A stretch of 64,000 nt of DNA from assembly GCA_023055425.1 (NCBI GenBank), contig JALGPY010000004.1, forward strand, positions 19,491,718 to 19,555,717. The letters are read 5' to 3'. Under the pieces are notes generated by a model. The model had not been told where the DNA came from and ran no database searches. It worked only from the letters and a program-made list of their open reading frames with translations. The position numbers and the translations under genes were made by a program. Positions 45,196 to 56,448 of this stretch are shown one piece after another; the first letter of the stretch is position 1, and each line of letters opens with the position of its first letter. Source of the stretch: Linanthus parryae. Taxonomy: Eukaryota > Streptophyta > Magnoliopsida > Ericales > Polemoniaceae.

Positions 45196-45213
45196 TCCCC
45201 GGCAACGGCGCCA
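45196..45213 (-). other. Primer binding site, tRNA-Asp type
   Basis: The element strand reads TGGCGCCGTTGCCGGGGA, six bases inside the LTR end. This sequence is characteristic of plant Athila/Tat-type gypsy elements primed by aspartate tRNA. Confidence 0.85.
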
Positions 45214-45219
45214 AAAACT

Positions 45220-46807
45220 TGACGCGAATTCTTTACGCGCTTAAACGCAAGTATACGGTCAAGTAGTATGTGGATTATTTTACGACTCCGAGTATCGAAC
45301 CCAAGGGAATTTACGATTATTAGTTAACTAGAAAGTAATTATGAGATATCTATGTAACCGGTAAGAAGGGTTTGGATTTTGTAAAGTTGTCGCCCACAAA
45401 CAAGCGACTAAAATTAAATGACAAGTAACTAAATATTTTTTGGAGAATTTTCACTTTAAACGAAGATAAATTGTGACGTAATACGATTAATAAGGAAGAA
45501 CTAGGCAATTGATGGTCCCTAGGGTTGTTAACGATTTCCGGGTTATGCATGAAACACTCTACTCACGTTCTAGTTATATCGGGTAATGCTCATCACGATC
45601 TTCTCTCGATCTCACGTGAATTTGTGTAAACAATAGATTTTGGGTCCTCTCGGTCCACCTCCGTCTATTAATACAATCTAATTGATTTGCTAGACTTGTT
45701 CACCGGGTCCTATCGGTCCACCGAATTCACTAAGTTCTAACAAAAATCAATTGAAACTACCCTCACACGATTAATCAAGTTTCTATCTCCTGTCGGTCTC
45801 AAGAAACTACAAGATTACCTACAATATTCTTTAACATGTATCAAAAAGTTCACTTTCGTGCAACAATCTCAACGACTAGTATCCTAAGGGTGATCAAGCC
45901 AAGAATACTACGAATGAAGTATAAGAATATGTAAGATAACTAGACCATTCATAAACTTTAAGCAAACGCATGTATCATGTCCAAAATCCGGAAAATCATC
46001 CAACAAACCCTAGTTTTCCATCAATCACCTAGCTTAAAGAAGTTTAGCTAGACATAATAGTGTTCAACATGATCAAAATAATGAAGTTCATGAAAAATAG
46101 AAGAACAAAAGATGATCAAACGCTTGAATCTTCAATGTTGATGATCTTCCTTGCTCCAAGCTTGTTCTCCCTTCTTCCCTAGCTCCAAAATCTTCAAAGA
46201 TGCGTGAATTTCTTGCTCTTAGGTCGTTCTCCACGTTTTCTACCAGCTGGGCACGCTTTTTAATGAAAATTAGACGAAATTGCACTTCAGCCCCTCTACT
46301 TTGTAATTCCCGGACAGAATTACTTGCTGATTTTGCGCGGGCTGTATCTCCCTCATACGGACTCGTCTTCGGGCCTACCATATACCGTTGGAAAGCTACG
46401 GATGTCTACTTTCCAATGCCGTAAGCCTTGCTTCAAAATTCCTTGTAGATTTTCCTGGGCATCGAAAAGAGTGCAGGCTGGTCAGGAGTGACTTTTCCAA
46501 CTTTGCTTCGTTTGTGCATCTCCTTTTCTCCTCTTCATCTAGCTCCATTCCAAGCATATCCAAGCATCTCATAAGCTCCATTGCACCTATTTTACCTGAG
46601 ATACACAACACTAAACAACCCGTGCAATTATCATAGCAAATATGAGAGAAAACATGCACAAATAAGCTAGAAACACAACTTTTCACTCTTAGGCTTAGAA
46701 ATAGTCAAATTCACATATTTGTGCAAATATAACATCTAAATCATGTGAAATAAGCCTAATACAAGTAATATGGAAGTATAAAAATAACTCCTAAAAGAGA
46801 GTTATCA
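45220..46807 (-). repeat. 5' LTR of the Athila-like element
   Basis: A 1588-bp LTR, TGATAACTC...GCGTCA on the minus strand, nearly identical to 35765-36512 joined with 37255-38094. Differences are single bases, for example GTGGATTATTTT for GTGGAGTATTTT. No host gene is present; open frames in it are mirrored in the other LTR. Confidence 0.92.
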
Positions 46808-46812
46808 CTTAA

Positions 46813-47573
46813 TAATTTTACGACTTAGCAATTATATAAGTTGTAATATTTCTATGAGAAAAATAAATAAATAAGTAGTAAATAAAAAATATAGTTGTTT
46901 ACGTCACTGGTTTATAAATATTGTATACTAGTAATTAATGGGGTTATGGGGAAATGAGAATTGTTAGAATTGTAGCATTCCACACATCATACTTGGACTT
47001 GTGATTGATTTAGAAACTATAAACTGTAGGTGACGAGTTCGTAGACGAGGGTTACGTCTACCTGTGAAAGCTGATGTGATATTTGTTGTTTTATCAAGGT
47101 GAGTAAACATGCCAAGTCTAGCGCGCCCAGCTTCTTTCGTGTCGAAATATGATTTCATAATTTGTCTCAAAAGGTGTTTTGTGACTTAAATGCTTTACTT
47201 GAGAGTTGGTTGTGTTTGAAATATTTTCTTTGTAATTGACACGTGAAAATAATAACGCGTAATAACGTAAAGTGGAAATAGTTGTGCGGGGAAAACTTAT
47301 TATTATTATTGTCGCGTTGGCTTTAGCCACTCGGCCTATGATTATTATTGTCGTGTTGGCTTCGTCCACTCGGCCTATGATTATTATTTTCGTGTTGGCT
47401 TCGTCCACTCGGCCTGTGTATTTTAACCCGGTCGCAACCTGTCGGGTCGCTCCATGTACTCACCTCTCTGGCCGCAAGAAGTCTTAGGGGGGTGTCGGCA
47501 CTTAAGGTCTTGGATGCTTGTGATGAATTGTTCTTCCCCGTATCAACTAATGGATCAAATGGCTTGGATATTG
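46813..47573. other. Spacer between two retrotransposons; no gene
   Basis: AT-rich DNA that continues the sequence left of the Athila-like element (35110-35764) if that insertion is removed. Apart from the 39-bp tandem repeat at 47302-47418 I see nothing recognisable. Confidence 0.5.
47302..47418. repeat. Minisatellite, three 39-bp units
   Basis: Three head-to-tail units at 47302-47340, 47341-47379 and 47380-47418 share ATTATTATTGTCGTGTTGGC and CCACTCGGCCTATG with one to four differences. A short open frame across it simply reads the repeat. Confidence 0.88.
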
Positions 47574-47578
47574 GATGG

Positions 47579-48887
47579 TGAAAGTGTGAGTATGCAGATG
47601 TATAAGCAGCTAAGATACTCTAGAAGGGGGGGGGGTTGAATAGAGTATGCCAACTTTTTGCAAAACTTGCTAAGAAGATGAAAACTTGTGCAAACAATGC
47701 AGTTCAAGGCCTTGAAAGCTATTTCAAGCCTTTGAAGTAGATGCTGAAAGTATAGAACAAGTATGCATTTTTCAAGGCCTTGAAAACAAGTTCAAACCCT
47801 TGAAAAGTAAACAGTTTCTGTGTACTGCAAAAGCTATGAAAGTAAATGAACTGAAAATGTAAAAGACAAGTGATTTATAGAGTTCAGTCCACTTGGACCT
47901 ACGTCTCTACCTCAGGGATTAGATCCCTGCAGGATTTTCAACTCAATTCTTATTAATCAAAAGTTAAGCCCTAGAACTCAAGCACAAAGAGTTCCCTTAC
48001 TATGTTACAGCTTGTGGTTTTCCCTAACATGTCTAGTACCTGCTCTAGATAACTGATTAACGAAGAATTCTCTATTGTTCACTTTGAACAATCCTCGAGA
48101 ATAGATGTAGAGATAATACAGAAATGATCTACCAATATAACTCTATACAGAAGAACACCTAAGAGTAGAAAAATGCAGTGAAATGCAGTGAACTTCTGCG
48201 AATGGATTGGAATGATGAAGAATTTCTTTGATGCTTGTCAATCCAGAATTTTTTCTCTTTTTTTGCCCGTTGAGAGTTGTGTCTTGTTGCTTCGAATTTG
48301 AGCTCTATATATACTTCAAACAGCTCTGTAAATCTACCCAGATTTTCAGCAACAACCTTCCTATTTTGTAGGCAACAGAGTTTGACTGCTTTGAAATCTT
48401 CTCTAACGGTTGGATGATCACAATCTTCAGAGATATTGTTGTATTCTTGAATTTAACCACCATGAGAAGCTGTCATATACGTCTGATTGATCACAGGATC
48501 AAAGTGTCTAAGTATTTCCAAATCTGCAGCAATTCAGTTTAGGAAACAATCCTGCAAAATTTAGAAACAAAAGTTCCTGCATTATCATGGTCAAACAAAT
48601 GATATATTATGATTAAAAACATGTTAGAACAATTTGTCTTTCATCATCTAATAACAAAGAATCAAACATATGAAAGAAAGAGAGAGAGAGAGAGTAAATC
48701 AAAACAGAGAGTTAGCAGAAAACTCCCCCTGAGAATGTGTATTCAGGTTAAGCAGTTTCGAGGCTTTGAATCCAGTTTCAAGGCCTTGAATATAGCCAAA
48801 CTATTTTCAAGCCTCTGAAACTGATTCAAGGCTTTGAAAGCTGGTTCAAGGACTTGAAATAGCTAACTTGCTCAACCTGATCTTTCA
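47579..48887 (-). repeat. 3' LTR of the 47.6-57.7 kb copia element
   Basis: 1309 bp, TGAAAGATCAGG...CACTTTCA on the minus strand. It matches 56449-57735 with scattered substitutions and small indels, for example a longer GA run at 48680-48695 and a longer outer-end motif cluster (48845-48870). It contains nine copies of the TTCAAGGCCTTGAA-type word, in clusters at 47703-47804 and 48757-48858. Confidence 0.92.
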
Positions 48888-48901
48888 ATCTCCCCCTTAA
48901 T
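48888..48901 (-). other. Polypurine tract of the copia element
   Basis: The minus strand reads ATTAAGGGGGAGAT directly before the LTR start TGAAAGATC. Confidence 0.8.
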
Positions 48902-49434
48902 GAAAGACAAAACCCAATTCTGTTTGATCCCTAGTCTCTGCAAAATAAACTGATTAGTCCACAATTTAAAACACATTATTTCCAAAAAGATCCAATTTAT
49001 TCATAATACCAGCAAAAACATAAACTGTTTGAGCAAAAAAAATCATATAAACGTAAGAACTAGAAACTAAACACCTAGAATTTTCTCCCCCTTTTTGAAT
49101 TTCATCAAAAAGATAGAAGATGTTGGATCAAGTGTCTGGAAAATTTTGAAACCTACATAAAAAAAATTTAAAGGAGAGAGAATGTGGAAGAAATAGTAGG
49201 CAAGATTCAAGGAGTTTGATCATCATCTTCATCCTGATCTCCTTCCTCTTTCTCATTGTCTTATACATCAGACTTGTCCTGCTCTTACTGTTCTTCTGCA
49301 GTCCCACCTGCAACAGTTGCCTCTGCAGTCTTGTCCTTTTCAGCAGCCTTTGGAGATTTCTTTTTCTTCTTCAAGGTGATCAGCAGATCATCTGACTCAG
49401 GGCTATTGGCTTCATCTTCTGCCAGTTTTGCTAC

Positions 49435-50977
49435 CTACTTTCCCTTGTCTGAAACTGGAGTAGCTTCTTCCTGGTCTGAATGCTCACTAGGCAAATCCTT
49501 GTCTGAATCTCCTTTCTTTGTTCCTTTAGGATCCCCAGGAACATCAAGCAAGGTCATGCTTCTGAAGATACTTTCCACCATGTACTTGACATGTCCCAAA
49601 TCACTTTCCAGTCCAAAAACAGTTGCTTTGACATCCTCCATGTCTAGCTCCAAACCATCGAGTCGCAGATTGTTTGTAGGCTGAGAAGTTTGACTTGAAG
49701 TGGGAGTCAATGTATTGGGCTTAGAAAATTTCTTTGCACCTAGTTCTGCTTCAGTCAAGTCTGAGTAAAGTTTCCAAACTTTCTATTTTGTCTTCACAAC
49801 TCCAATGTTCTCAAATGCTTTCTCATTGAGTTCCCCAAATCCAGAAGTGCCTGATTCCTCTCCAGTAAATGGAATCTCAAAATTCTCAAAGAACAAAGTG
49901 AGCAGGTTTGCATAGGGTAGAGGGTGAATCCTCTTACTGGTTAGGCTAAAGAGCATGTGTTCAATTACTAGTTTTGGAAGATCAATCTCATATCCATGCA
50001 TAACCAGATACATGATGTGCAACATTCTCTCAGATAGTATGAAGGACTTTGGCTTCAACATTCAACACATAATGTGTTAACTGTTTGGCTGAGGTTGAGA
50101 TGTTTGGAAGAAAGAATTCTGCTTTGGCTAGCTTCAAAGTTTCTAACTTTGGTGGATGGTTGCTAGTATCATACCTCTTTGGACACCCTAACACATTGGC
50201 AAACTCAGAGTGATCCAGTTCAATTACTATCCCAGCAATTTTAGACTTGATCACCAAGTGTGCAGTTCTCTTAACTTGGGTTAGGTTCATGTAGAATAGT
50301 CTGGTGAGTCTAGGGTAGGCCATTTATTTAGGATTCAGCATACACCACAAAGAACTCTTCTTCAACATATAGATTCACTTAAGTTTCATGTGTTCCAACA
50401 CATACTTATTAACCAAACTGCAGAAACCAATAGATCTTGAAGCAAAACCATCTAACCACTGACCTTTAGAGATGTTTGAGACAAACCATGTCTCATCTGG
50501 TGCTGTGTTCTTTGTTGAGGCTTGTGAAAAAATCTACAATGCCTTCTCCAATTGTCCTTCTGGTTGTGCTTCTGTCACCTTCCCTTTCCCTTTTTCTGCC
50601 TGAGTTGCTTTCTTCTTCACCATCTTTGAACTGGTAGGCTCTGTTTCTGGTTGCTTCTTTGTAACAGCATTCTGCTTCTTTTAATTTTCTTAATAGGAGG
50701 TTGTAGCCTTCTTGACCTTCTTCTTTGGTGGAGGAGGATCTTGGACTGCCTCTGCACTGGGAGTTCTGGAGCTAGAGTCTTCACTGACCTCTTGAACCTC
50801 TTCCACTGCTGCTTTTCTTTTCTTCTCTGAGACAGGTTTCGAACCTCCAGCCATCTTGATTCTATCTGAGGCTCTTCTTGTGCTCATTAGGGTTTGAGAT
50901 AAGAATAGAGAGAGGTGGAATGATACGGAGTGAAGGATAAGAGAAGAGGATAAATACTGAAAGAGTTTGAGTTTCAA
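49435..50977 (-). pseudogene. Extra ORF between pol and 3' LTR (plant-transposon-protein type)
   Basis: A region readable in minus-strand pieces: 50690-50977 with a basic stretch (KPVSEKKRKAAVEE, PPPPKKKVKKATT); 50030-50323 (YPRLTRLFYMNLTQV, VIELDHSEFANVLGCPK); 49783-50061 (ILSERMLHIMYLVMHGYEID, LPYANLLTLFF); and 49435-49758, rich in Asp, Glu and Ser. Stops and frame changes separate the pieces. It lies where SIRE-type elements carry an env-like ORF, but I see no signal peptide or membrane segment typical of env. It resembles the so-called putative plant transposon protein domain by its ALGxP-like helices; that call is tentative. Confidence 0.5.
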
Positions 50978-51253
50978 AAGGAAACTAGTATCTCTCTGAT
51001 TCTCAAAAGATTTGCAATGATCAAAGAGATTTCAAAACTTTTATGCCGTTGGAAAATAGAATATACTATTACTATTTTTGGATAAAATTTTTTTTTGAAA
51101 AGGGTAGGGGCTATATTAGGAAAATATCTACAGAGATATCACCCAACATAAAATGATCCAAGATTATTAACTATCAGTGTAGCAGACTTATTTTCAAGGC
51201 TTTGAAAAGGTTTTCAAGGTCTTGAAAAACTGTAACATTGTAACAAGTAAAAG

Positions 51254-52905
51254 TCAAGGCTTTGAACTGATTTTCAAGGCTTTGAAGCTCAGTTCAAACC
51301 TTTGTAAACACATACAGCTTACCTTTCTTACCTGATGCTCCCCGTAAACCAATGCAGTCTTATTTAGCATTCCCAATTCCAATCTCAGAGCTGAGAACCT
51401 TTCATCTGCTAATGGTTTGGTGAAGAAATCTGCAATTTGCATGTTAGTAGCAAAAATTCGAGAACAATATCACCTTTCTCAGCGTGATCTCTCATGAAGT
51501 AGCGTCTGACATCAATGTGCTTGGTTCTTGAGTGTTGCATTGAATTCTTTGTAATTGAAATTTCACTAGTGTTGTCACACTTAATAGGTATCCCCTTGAA
51601 GTCAAATCCAAGATCTCTTAGCTGTTGAGCAATCCATAACACTTGTGAGAAACATGCTCCTGCAGCTATATATTCAGCTACAGCTGTTGATAGAGCAACT
51701 GAATTCTGTTTCTTGGAATGCCAATTAATCAAGGATGATCCATTGAATTGGCAGGTTCCTGAAGTGCTTTTCCTATCAACCTTGTAACCTGCAAAGTCAG
51801 CATCTGAAAAATCACTCAAATATATGTTAGATTGTCTTGGATACCAAAGCCCTAAGTCTTTAGTACCATTGAGATATCTGAAAATTCTCTTCACAGCAGT
51901 TAAGTGTGATTCTTTTGGATCAGGTTGAAATCTAGCACAAATGCATACACTAAACATAATATCTGGTCTACTTGCTGTCAAATAGAGTAATGATCCAATC
52001 ATACCTGTATACTCTTTTACATTGACACTCTTACCAGATTCATCCTTTTCTAGGGATAGTGTAGAGCTCATAGGAGTCTTGGCTTCCTTACATTGAGCCA
52101 TGCTATACTTATTTAGTAAATCTCTTGTGTACTTGATTTGATGCAGAAAGATGCCCTTCTTCAATTGATGTATTTGAAGTCCTAGGAAGAATCATGCTCA
52201 TCTCAAATTCCCTGCTCATAAGACTTGAGAATTCTCTGCATAATTGATCATTACTAGCTCAAAACAGTATATCATCAACATATATATGAGCTACAAGTAA
52301 ATCTTTCTCATGAGTCTTAATGAAAAGAGTCTTGTCTACTAAACCTCTTTTGAAATCATTTTCAAGTAAAAACTTTGACAATCTTTCATACCAAGCCCTT
52401 GGAGCTTGTTTCAAACCATAAAGAGCTTTGTCAAGTTTGTAGACATGATCTAAAAACTTGTCATTTTCAAAACCAGGTGGTTGTGCAACATAAAATTCTT
52501 CTTGTAAGTAGCCATTCAAGAAAGCACACTTCACATCCATTTGAAATAGTTTCATGTTCTTGTAAGATGCAAATGCAAGCAAAATTCTAATTGCTTTAAC
52601 CTGGCAACTGGAGCAAAAGTTTCCTCATAATCAATACCTTCTTCTTGATTGTAACCTTGAGCAACTAACCTTGCTTTGTTTCTGATCACATTGCCACTTT
52701 CATCCAACTTGTTTCTGAATACCCATCTGGTACCAATGACAGACTGGTTTGAAGAAGCAGGAACTAAGTTCCAAACCCTGTTACTTTCAAACTCATTGAG
52801 TTCACTTTGCATAGCAATGATCCAGTCTGCTTCTTGTAAAGCTTTCTTCACAGTTTTTGGTTCTACAAGAGAAATAAAAGCGTTAAAGGCACATAAGTTC
52901 TTCAA
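51254..52905 (-). pseudogene. copia reverse transcriptase and RNase H
   Basis: The RT starts in 52552-52905 ([54 protein letters not shown]), shifts frame near 52580, then continues in 52259-52582 (FLNGYLQEEFYVAQPPGFE, LYGLKQAPRAWYERL, YVDDILF with the catalytic pair intact). After another break it resumes at 52164 (MIGSLLYLTASRPDIMF). RNase H follows with FSDADFAGYKVDRKSTSG, SSLINWHSKKQNSVALST, AEYIAAG and a conserved IKCDNTSEI. The end, ADFFTKPLADERFSALR, is at 51442. Catalytic residues survive; the frame breaks do not allow one polyprotein. Confidence 0.85.
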
Positions 52906-52937
52906 CTGTGATCTGGTTTGAGTACCAGTGGTTGGAT

Positions 52938-54525
52938 CTAATATGATATTATCACCTGGATGGGATGAGAGATATTTGAATCTCTTTCTTGGAGACCATG
53001 GTTCAGGTTCTCCATAGATCTTTTATGATCTTGAAGTAGTGGCTTTGTCACTTGACTCCTCCGGATCATATTTTTCAAGGCTTTGAGCTTTACTTTCAAG
53101 GCCTTGAGCACTATTTTAAAGGTCTTAAAAATGTCTTCTATTCTCTTATGAGCCTTTCTTGAATCCAAGTGAATTCTCAGTCTCTTCCTCTGATTCATTC
53201 CTGTTCAAATTCAAATCTGCAAAACTTTCACTCAAAGAACCATCATAGCTTCATTAAAAATAACATGAATGCTCTCTTCAACCAGTTTGGTTCTTTTATT
53301 GTAAACTCTATAAGCTTTGCTATTCAGAGAGTAACCAAGAAATATACCTTCATCGCTTCTTGCATCAAACTTACCAAGATTGTCTTTTCATTGTTATGGA
53401 TAAAACAAGTGCATCCAAATGGTCTGAAGTAAGAGATGTTTGGCTTCCTCCCTTTGAATAGTTCCTAGGGGTCTTCTTCAGAATAGGTCTGATCAAGCAC
53501 CTGTTCAAAATATAGTTTGTTGTATTCACAGCTTCTGCCCAAAAATGTTTTGGCAACTTGTTCTCAAGAAGCATTGTTCTTGACATATCTTCAAGAGTCC
53601 TGTTCTTTCTTTCAACAACACCATTCTGTTGAGGAGTTCTTGGAGCAGAAAAATTGTGAGAAATACCATGCTTATCAGAGAATAAATCAAATTTTAACTG
53701 ATCAAATTCTCTACCATGATCACTTCTGATTGAAGCTACATGTAGGTTTTTCAAGTTTTGAAGTTCTCTACAAAGCTTTGAAAATTCAGAGAGTGCTTCA
53801 GATTTTTCTTTGAGAAACATAACCCAAGTGTATCTAGAAAAATCATCATCAACAACTAGCATATACCTTTTACCTTTTGGAGTAGGAGTCCTCATAGGAC
53901 CACAGAGATCCATATGAAGTAATTCAATAGGTCTAGTTGTACTTACAAACTTCTTTGGCTTGAAGGAACTTCTGGTCTGCTTGCCTTGAGCACATGCTTT
54001 GCACATTTCATCTTCATTGAACTTGATGGATGGAAATCCTCTTACCAAGTCTTTGGAAATCAACTTGTTCAAAGTATGCAAACTGATATGACAAAGTTTC
54101 CTGTGCCGAAGTTTTGAATCATCTTTCAAGGCCTTGAGACACTTCAAACTTTCACTTGCAATTTTGTTAGTCTGAAAAGTATAAACATTGTTTGATCTAG
54201 AGGATGTGAGAATGCAATCTCCTGATTTCTCATTTTGCACCACACACTTCTCTTTATCAAAGATAACTTTGTTGCCATTATCACAAAGCTGAGATACACT
54301 AAGCAAATTAAATTTCAAACCTTCAACCATATATACATCAGAGATAGAGTTTTCAGAATTTGTACCAACTTTTCCAATACCAAGAATATTGCATTTTCCT
54401 TTGTCACCAAGTGTTATTGAACCTTCTGATTGCTCCTTCAATAGAGATCTTTTTTCACTCATGTGTCTTGAGCAACCACTGTCCATGAACCACTTATGTT
54501 CTTTGATATTGGTGACAACCTGCAT
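52938..54525 (-). pseudogene. copia protease C-part, integrase and IN-RT linker
   Basis: The long frame 53371-54525 begins with a protease-like part (WFMDSGCSRHMS, the DSG catalytic motif) followed by the integrase. That has the zinc region HRKLCH...CKACAQGK, LLHMDLCGPM with the first Asp, SIRSDHGREFD with the second Asp, and NGVVERKNRTL with the Glu. The frame shifts near 53450 inside the post-core block (KKTPRNYSKGG, expected to continue toward PYELFKG). The linker 52938-53198 contains IVLKALKVKLKALK, encoded by the repeated 14-bp word. Integrase motifs are complete. Confidence 0.87.
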
Positions 54526-54632
54526 ACACCAATCACTGCCTTACCCATCTGTTAGACCAAGTGTGGAATTTGGATTCATATTCAGGATCAACCATGTTAG
54601 GTGGTCTAAACCCTTTAGGAACACAAAGTTGC

Positions 54633-54866
54633 TTAACTTGTCCTTTGAGTTGAAACGAAAAAAGTGTTCCTCATTATGTGAGGGTCTCTTCTTCTAAAAG
54701 GACAAGTCATATTAACATGACCAGTTTTGCAGCAGTAATAACAAGTAGGAGAAGTTTTGTTTACATCTTTCACAAATATGGTATTGTTTCTTCTTGGAAA
54801 GTTTGGATTGAATCCAATACCAGCTTTGTGAACAGACTGTGAACTTCCTCCCAGAATCAAGTTCAA
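54633..54866 (-). pseudogene. Second zinc knuckle region of copia gag
   Basis: A 77-residue piece with CYYCCKTGHVNMTC, an intact CX2CX4HX4C knuckle, between gag and protease. In the ancestral polyprotein it would continue from the gag frame, which is now shifted at 54947-54992. Some SIRE-type elements have two spaced knuckles, which fits this layout. Confidence 0.7.
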
Positions 54867-54946
54867 CTTGTGTTCTGATCCAGCAAGCTTTACTTTGACT
54901 AATTCTGATTCTTGAAGTTTCTCAGTAAGAGTAATCTTTTGTTTCT

Positions 54947-56434
54947 CTAAATCATCAACCTGATGTCTTCTAAATCATCAACCTGATGTCTTAGATTAAC
55001 AAGGCTGTCACTCACTGAGGAGTTTTCAGTGACTACTTCCTTGACTTGTGTTTTCAAGGCTTTGAAACTGGTTTTCAAGGCCTTGAAATCACTGTCAGTT
55101 TTCTTCTGAGAGATTTCAAGATTCTGATTTAGGCAAACAAGTTGTAAGTTTTCTTTTGCTTGCTCATGAACTTTTTCTTTCAAAAGCCCGATCTCTTTCA
55201 GATAATCTTCCTCATTTAAAAGCATTGTTATGAGATACCATGAAAGAGCTTCTTTTGGTTTTGAAATTAAGAAATTTACCATTACCTCAATGTTCTTTTC
55301 AGAACTTTCAACATGTTGATTGGCATGTTCTTCCTCAGATTCAGATTCACTAGAGCTATCTGAATCACTCCATGAAGCTATCATGGCTTTCTTTCTACTG
55401 TCATGATCTTTCTTTTGAAAGTTCTTGCTCCTTTTTTGTGGGAAATCTCTTATCAAGTGTCCTGCATCACCACACTCAAAGCAGTTCATAACTTTTGACT
55501 TTTTCTGTGAAGAGGACTTACCTTTGTAGTCCTTGCTGCTGGATGATCTATGCCTTTCTCTGTTGAAATATTTATTTCCAAAGTTTTTCTTCATTTTGAG
55601 AATCCTTGTCAAGGCTTTGGAAATTAAGGCAATTGGATCTTCATCATCACCATCCTCAGTTTCAAGGCTTTGAGTTCTCTCATTCTCTTTGTCTTTGAGG
55701 GCTAAGTTCTTGACACCATCTGGGAGTTCTCCTTCAACTTCATTCATAGATATCTCATGTGTCAGGAGCTTCCCTTGTAGGTCATCAAGTTGTAAAGTTG
55801 AGAGATTCTGAGCTTCTTCAATAGCTGTGGTTTTTGGTTCCCATTTTGCCTTTGGAAGACTTCTGAGAATCTTCCTCACCTTTTCTTCATTGGAGAAATG
55901 TTTTCCCAATGAGTCAAGGTTGTTAACAATATCAGTGAATCTCTTGAACATGTCTCTGATGGACTGATCTGCATTCATCTTGAACAACTCATATTGTCTG
56001 AGATAAATGTTGATCTTGGTTTGCTTAACTTGACTGGTTCCTTCAAAGGTAACCACAAGTTTATCGCAGATTTCTTTAGTAGTTGTGCATCCAGAGATCC
56101 TGTTGAATTCATCTGTACTCAAAGCACAATACAAAATGTTAATATCCTTGTAGTTCTTAGAAAATTGATCTAATTCAGAAGAGGAGAGTGAGTCTTCTGT
56201 TTTGATAGTTTTGATCCCATCTTTCTCTGTGTAGGAAGTATGAGGTCCATTTTGGATAATGGTCCAAAACTCTAGATCTTGATCAATGATGTACATTTTC
56301 ATGAGAGCTTTCCAATGAGCAAAATTTTCTCCACAGAATAGAGGAGGTCTGTTAGCAGCTCTTCCCTGTGAGAAACCACCATCACCTGCAGTACTCATGA
56401 TCACTAGATGGTTAAATCTTGTACAGTGATACAA
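54947..56434 (-). CDS. copia Gag protein of the retrotransposon
   Basis: A 495-residue frame; the likely true start is MSTAGDGGFSQGR at 56398, because the first 12 codons overlap the sequence right next to the primer site. The gag domain carries FAHWKALMKMYI, EFNRISGCTTTKEICDKL, TSQVKQTKINIYLRQYELFK and FSNEEKVRKILRSLP. A zinc knuckle, CFECGDAGHLIRDF, has Phe where the last Cys is expected. An acidic serine-rich stretch and a coiled-coil-like C-terminus follow, with DFKALKTSFKALKTQ made from two copies of the 14-bp word. A 23-bp tandem duplication at 54947-54992 ends the frame early. Confidence 0.83.
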   Translation of the reverse strand: MYHCTRFNHLVIMSTAGDGGFSQGRAANRPPLFCGENFAHWKALMKMYIIDQDLEFWTIIQNGPHTSYTEKDGIKTIKTEDSLSSSELDQFSKNYKDINILYCALSTDEFNRISGCTTTKEICDKLVVTFEGTSQVKQTKINIYLRQYELFKMNADQSIRDMFKRFTDIVNNLDSLGKHFSNEEKVRKILRSLPKAKWEPKTTAIEEAQNLSTLQLDDLQGKLLTHEISMNEVEGELPDGVKNLALKDKENERTQSLETEDGDDEDPIALISKALTRILKMKKNFGNKYFNRERHRSSSSKDYKGKSSSQKKSKVMNCFECGDAGHLIRDFPQKRSKNFQKKDHDSRKKAMIASWSDSDSSSESESEEEHANQHVESSEKNIEVMVNFLISKPKEALSWYLITMLLNEEDYLKEIGLLKEKVHEQAKENLQLVCLNQNLEISQKKTDSDFKALKTSFKALKTQVKEVVTENSSVSDSLVNLRHQVDDLEDIRLMI

Positions 56435-56446
56435 GCTCTGTTACCA
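56435..56446 (-). other. Primer binding site of the copia element
   Basis: The element strand reads TGGTAACAGAGC, one base from the usual TGGTATCAGAGC, two bases inside the LTR end CACTTTCA. Confidence 0.8.
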
Positions 56447-56448
56447 GT

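Larger units (their letters stand above)
35765..46807 (-). mobile_element. Complete Athila-like Ty3/gypsy element, non-autonomous
   Basis: The ends are TGATAACTC...GCGTCA on the minus strand, flanked by a perfect 5-bp duplication, CTTAA at 35760-35764 and 46808-46812. It contains a primer site of tRNA-Asp type, a purine tract, and one long gag-protease ORF. No reverse transcriptase, RNase H or integrase motif is present in the 4.5 kb between the ORF and the 3' LTR, so any movement would need proteins from a relative. The shared LTR parts are almost identical, suggesting recent insertion. Confidence 0.92.
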
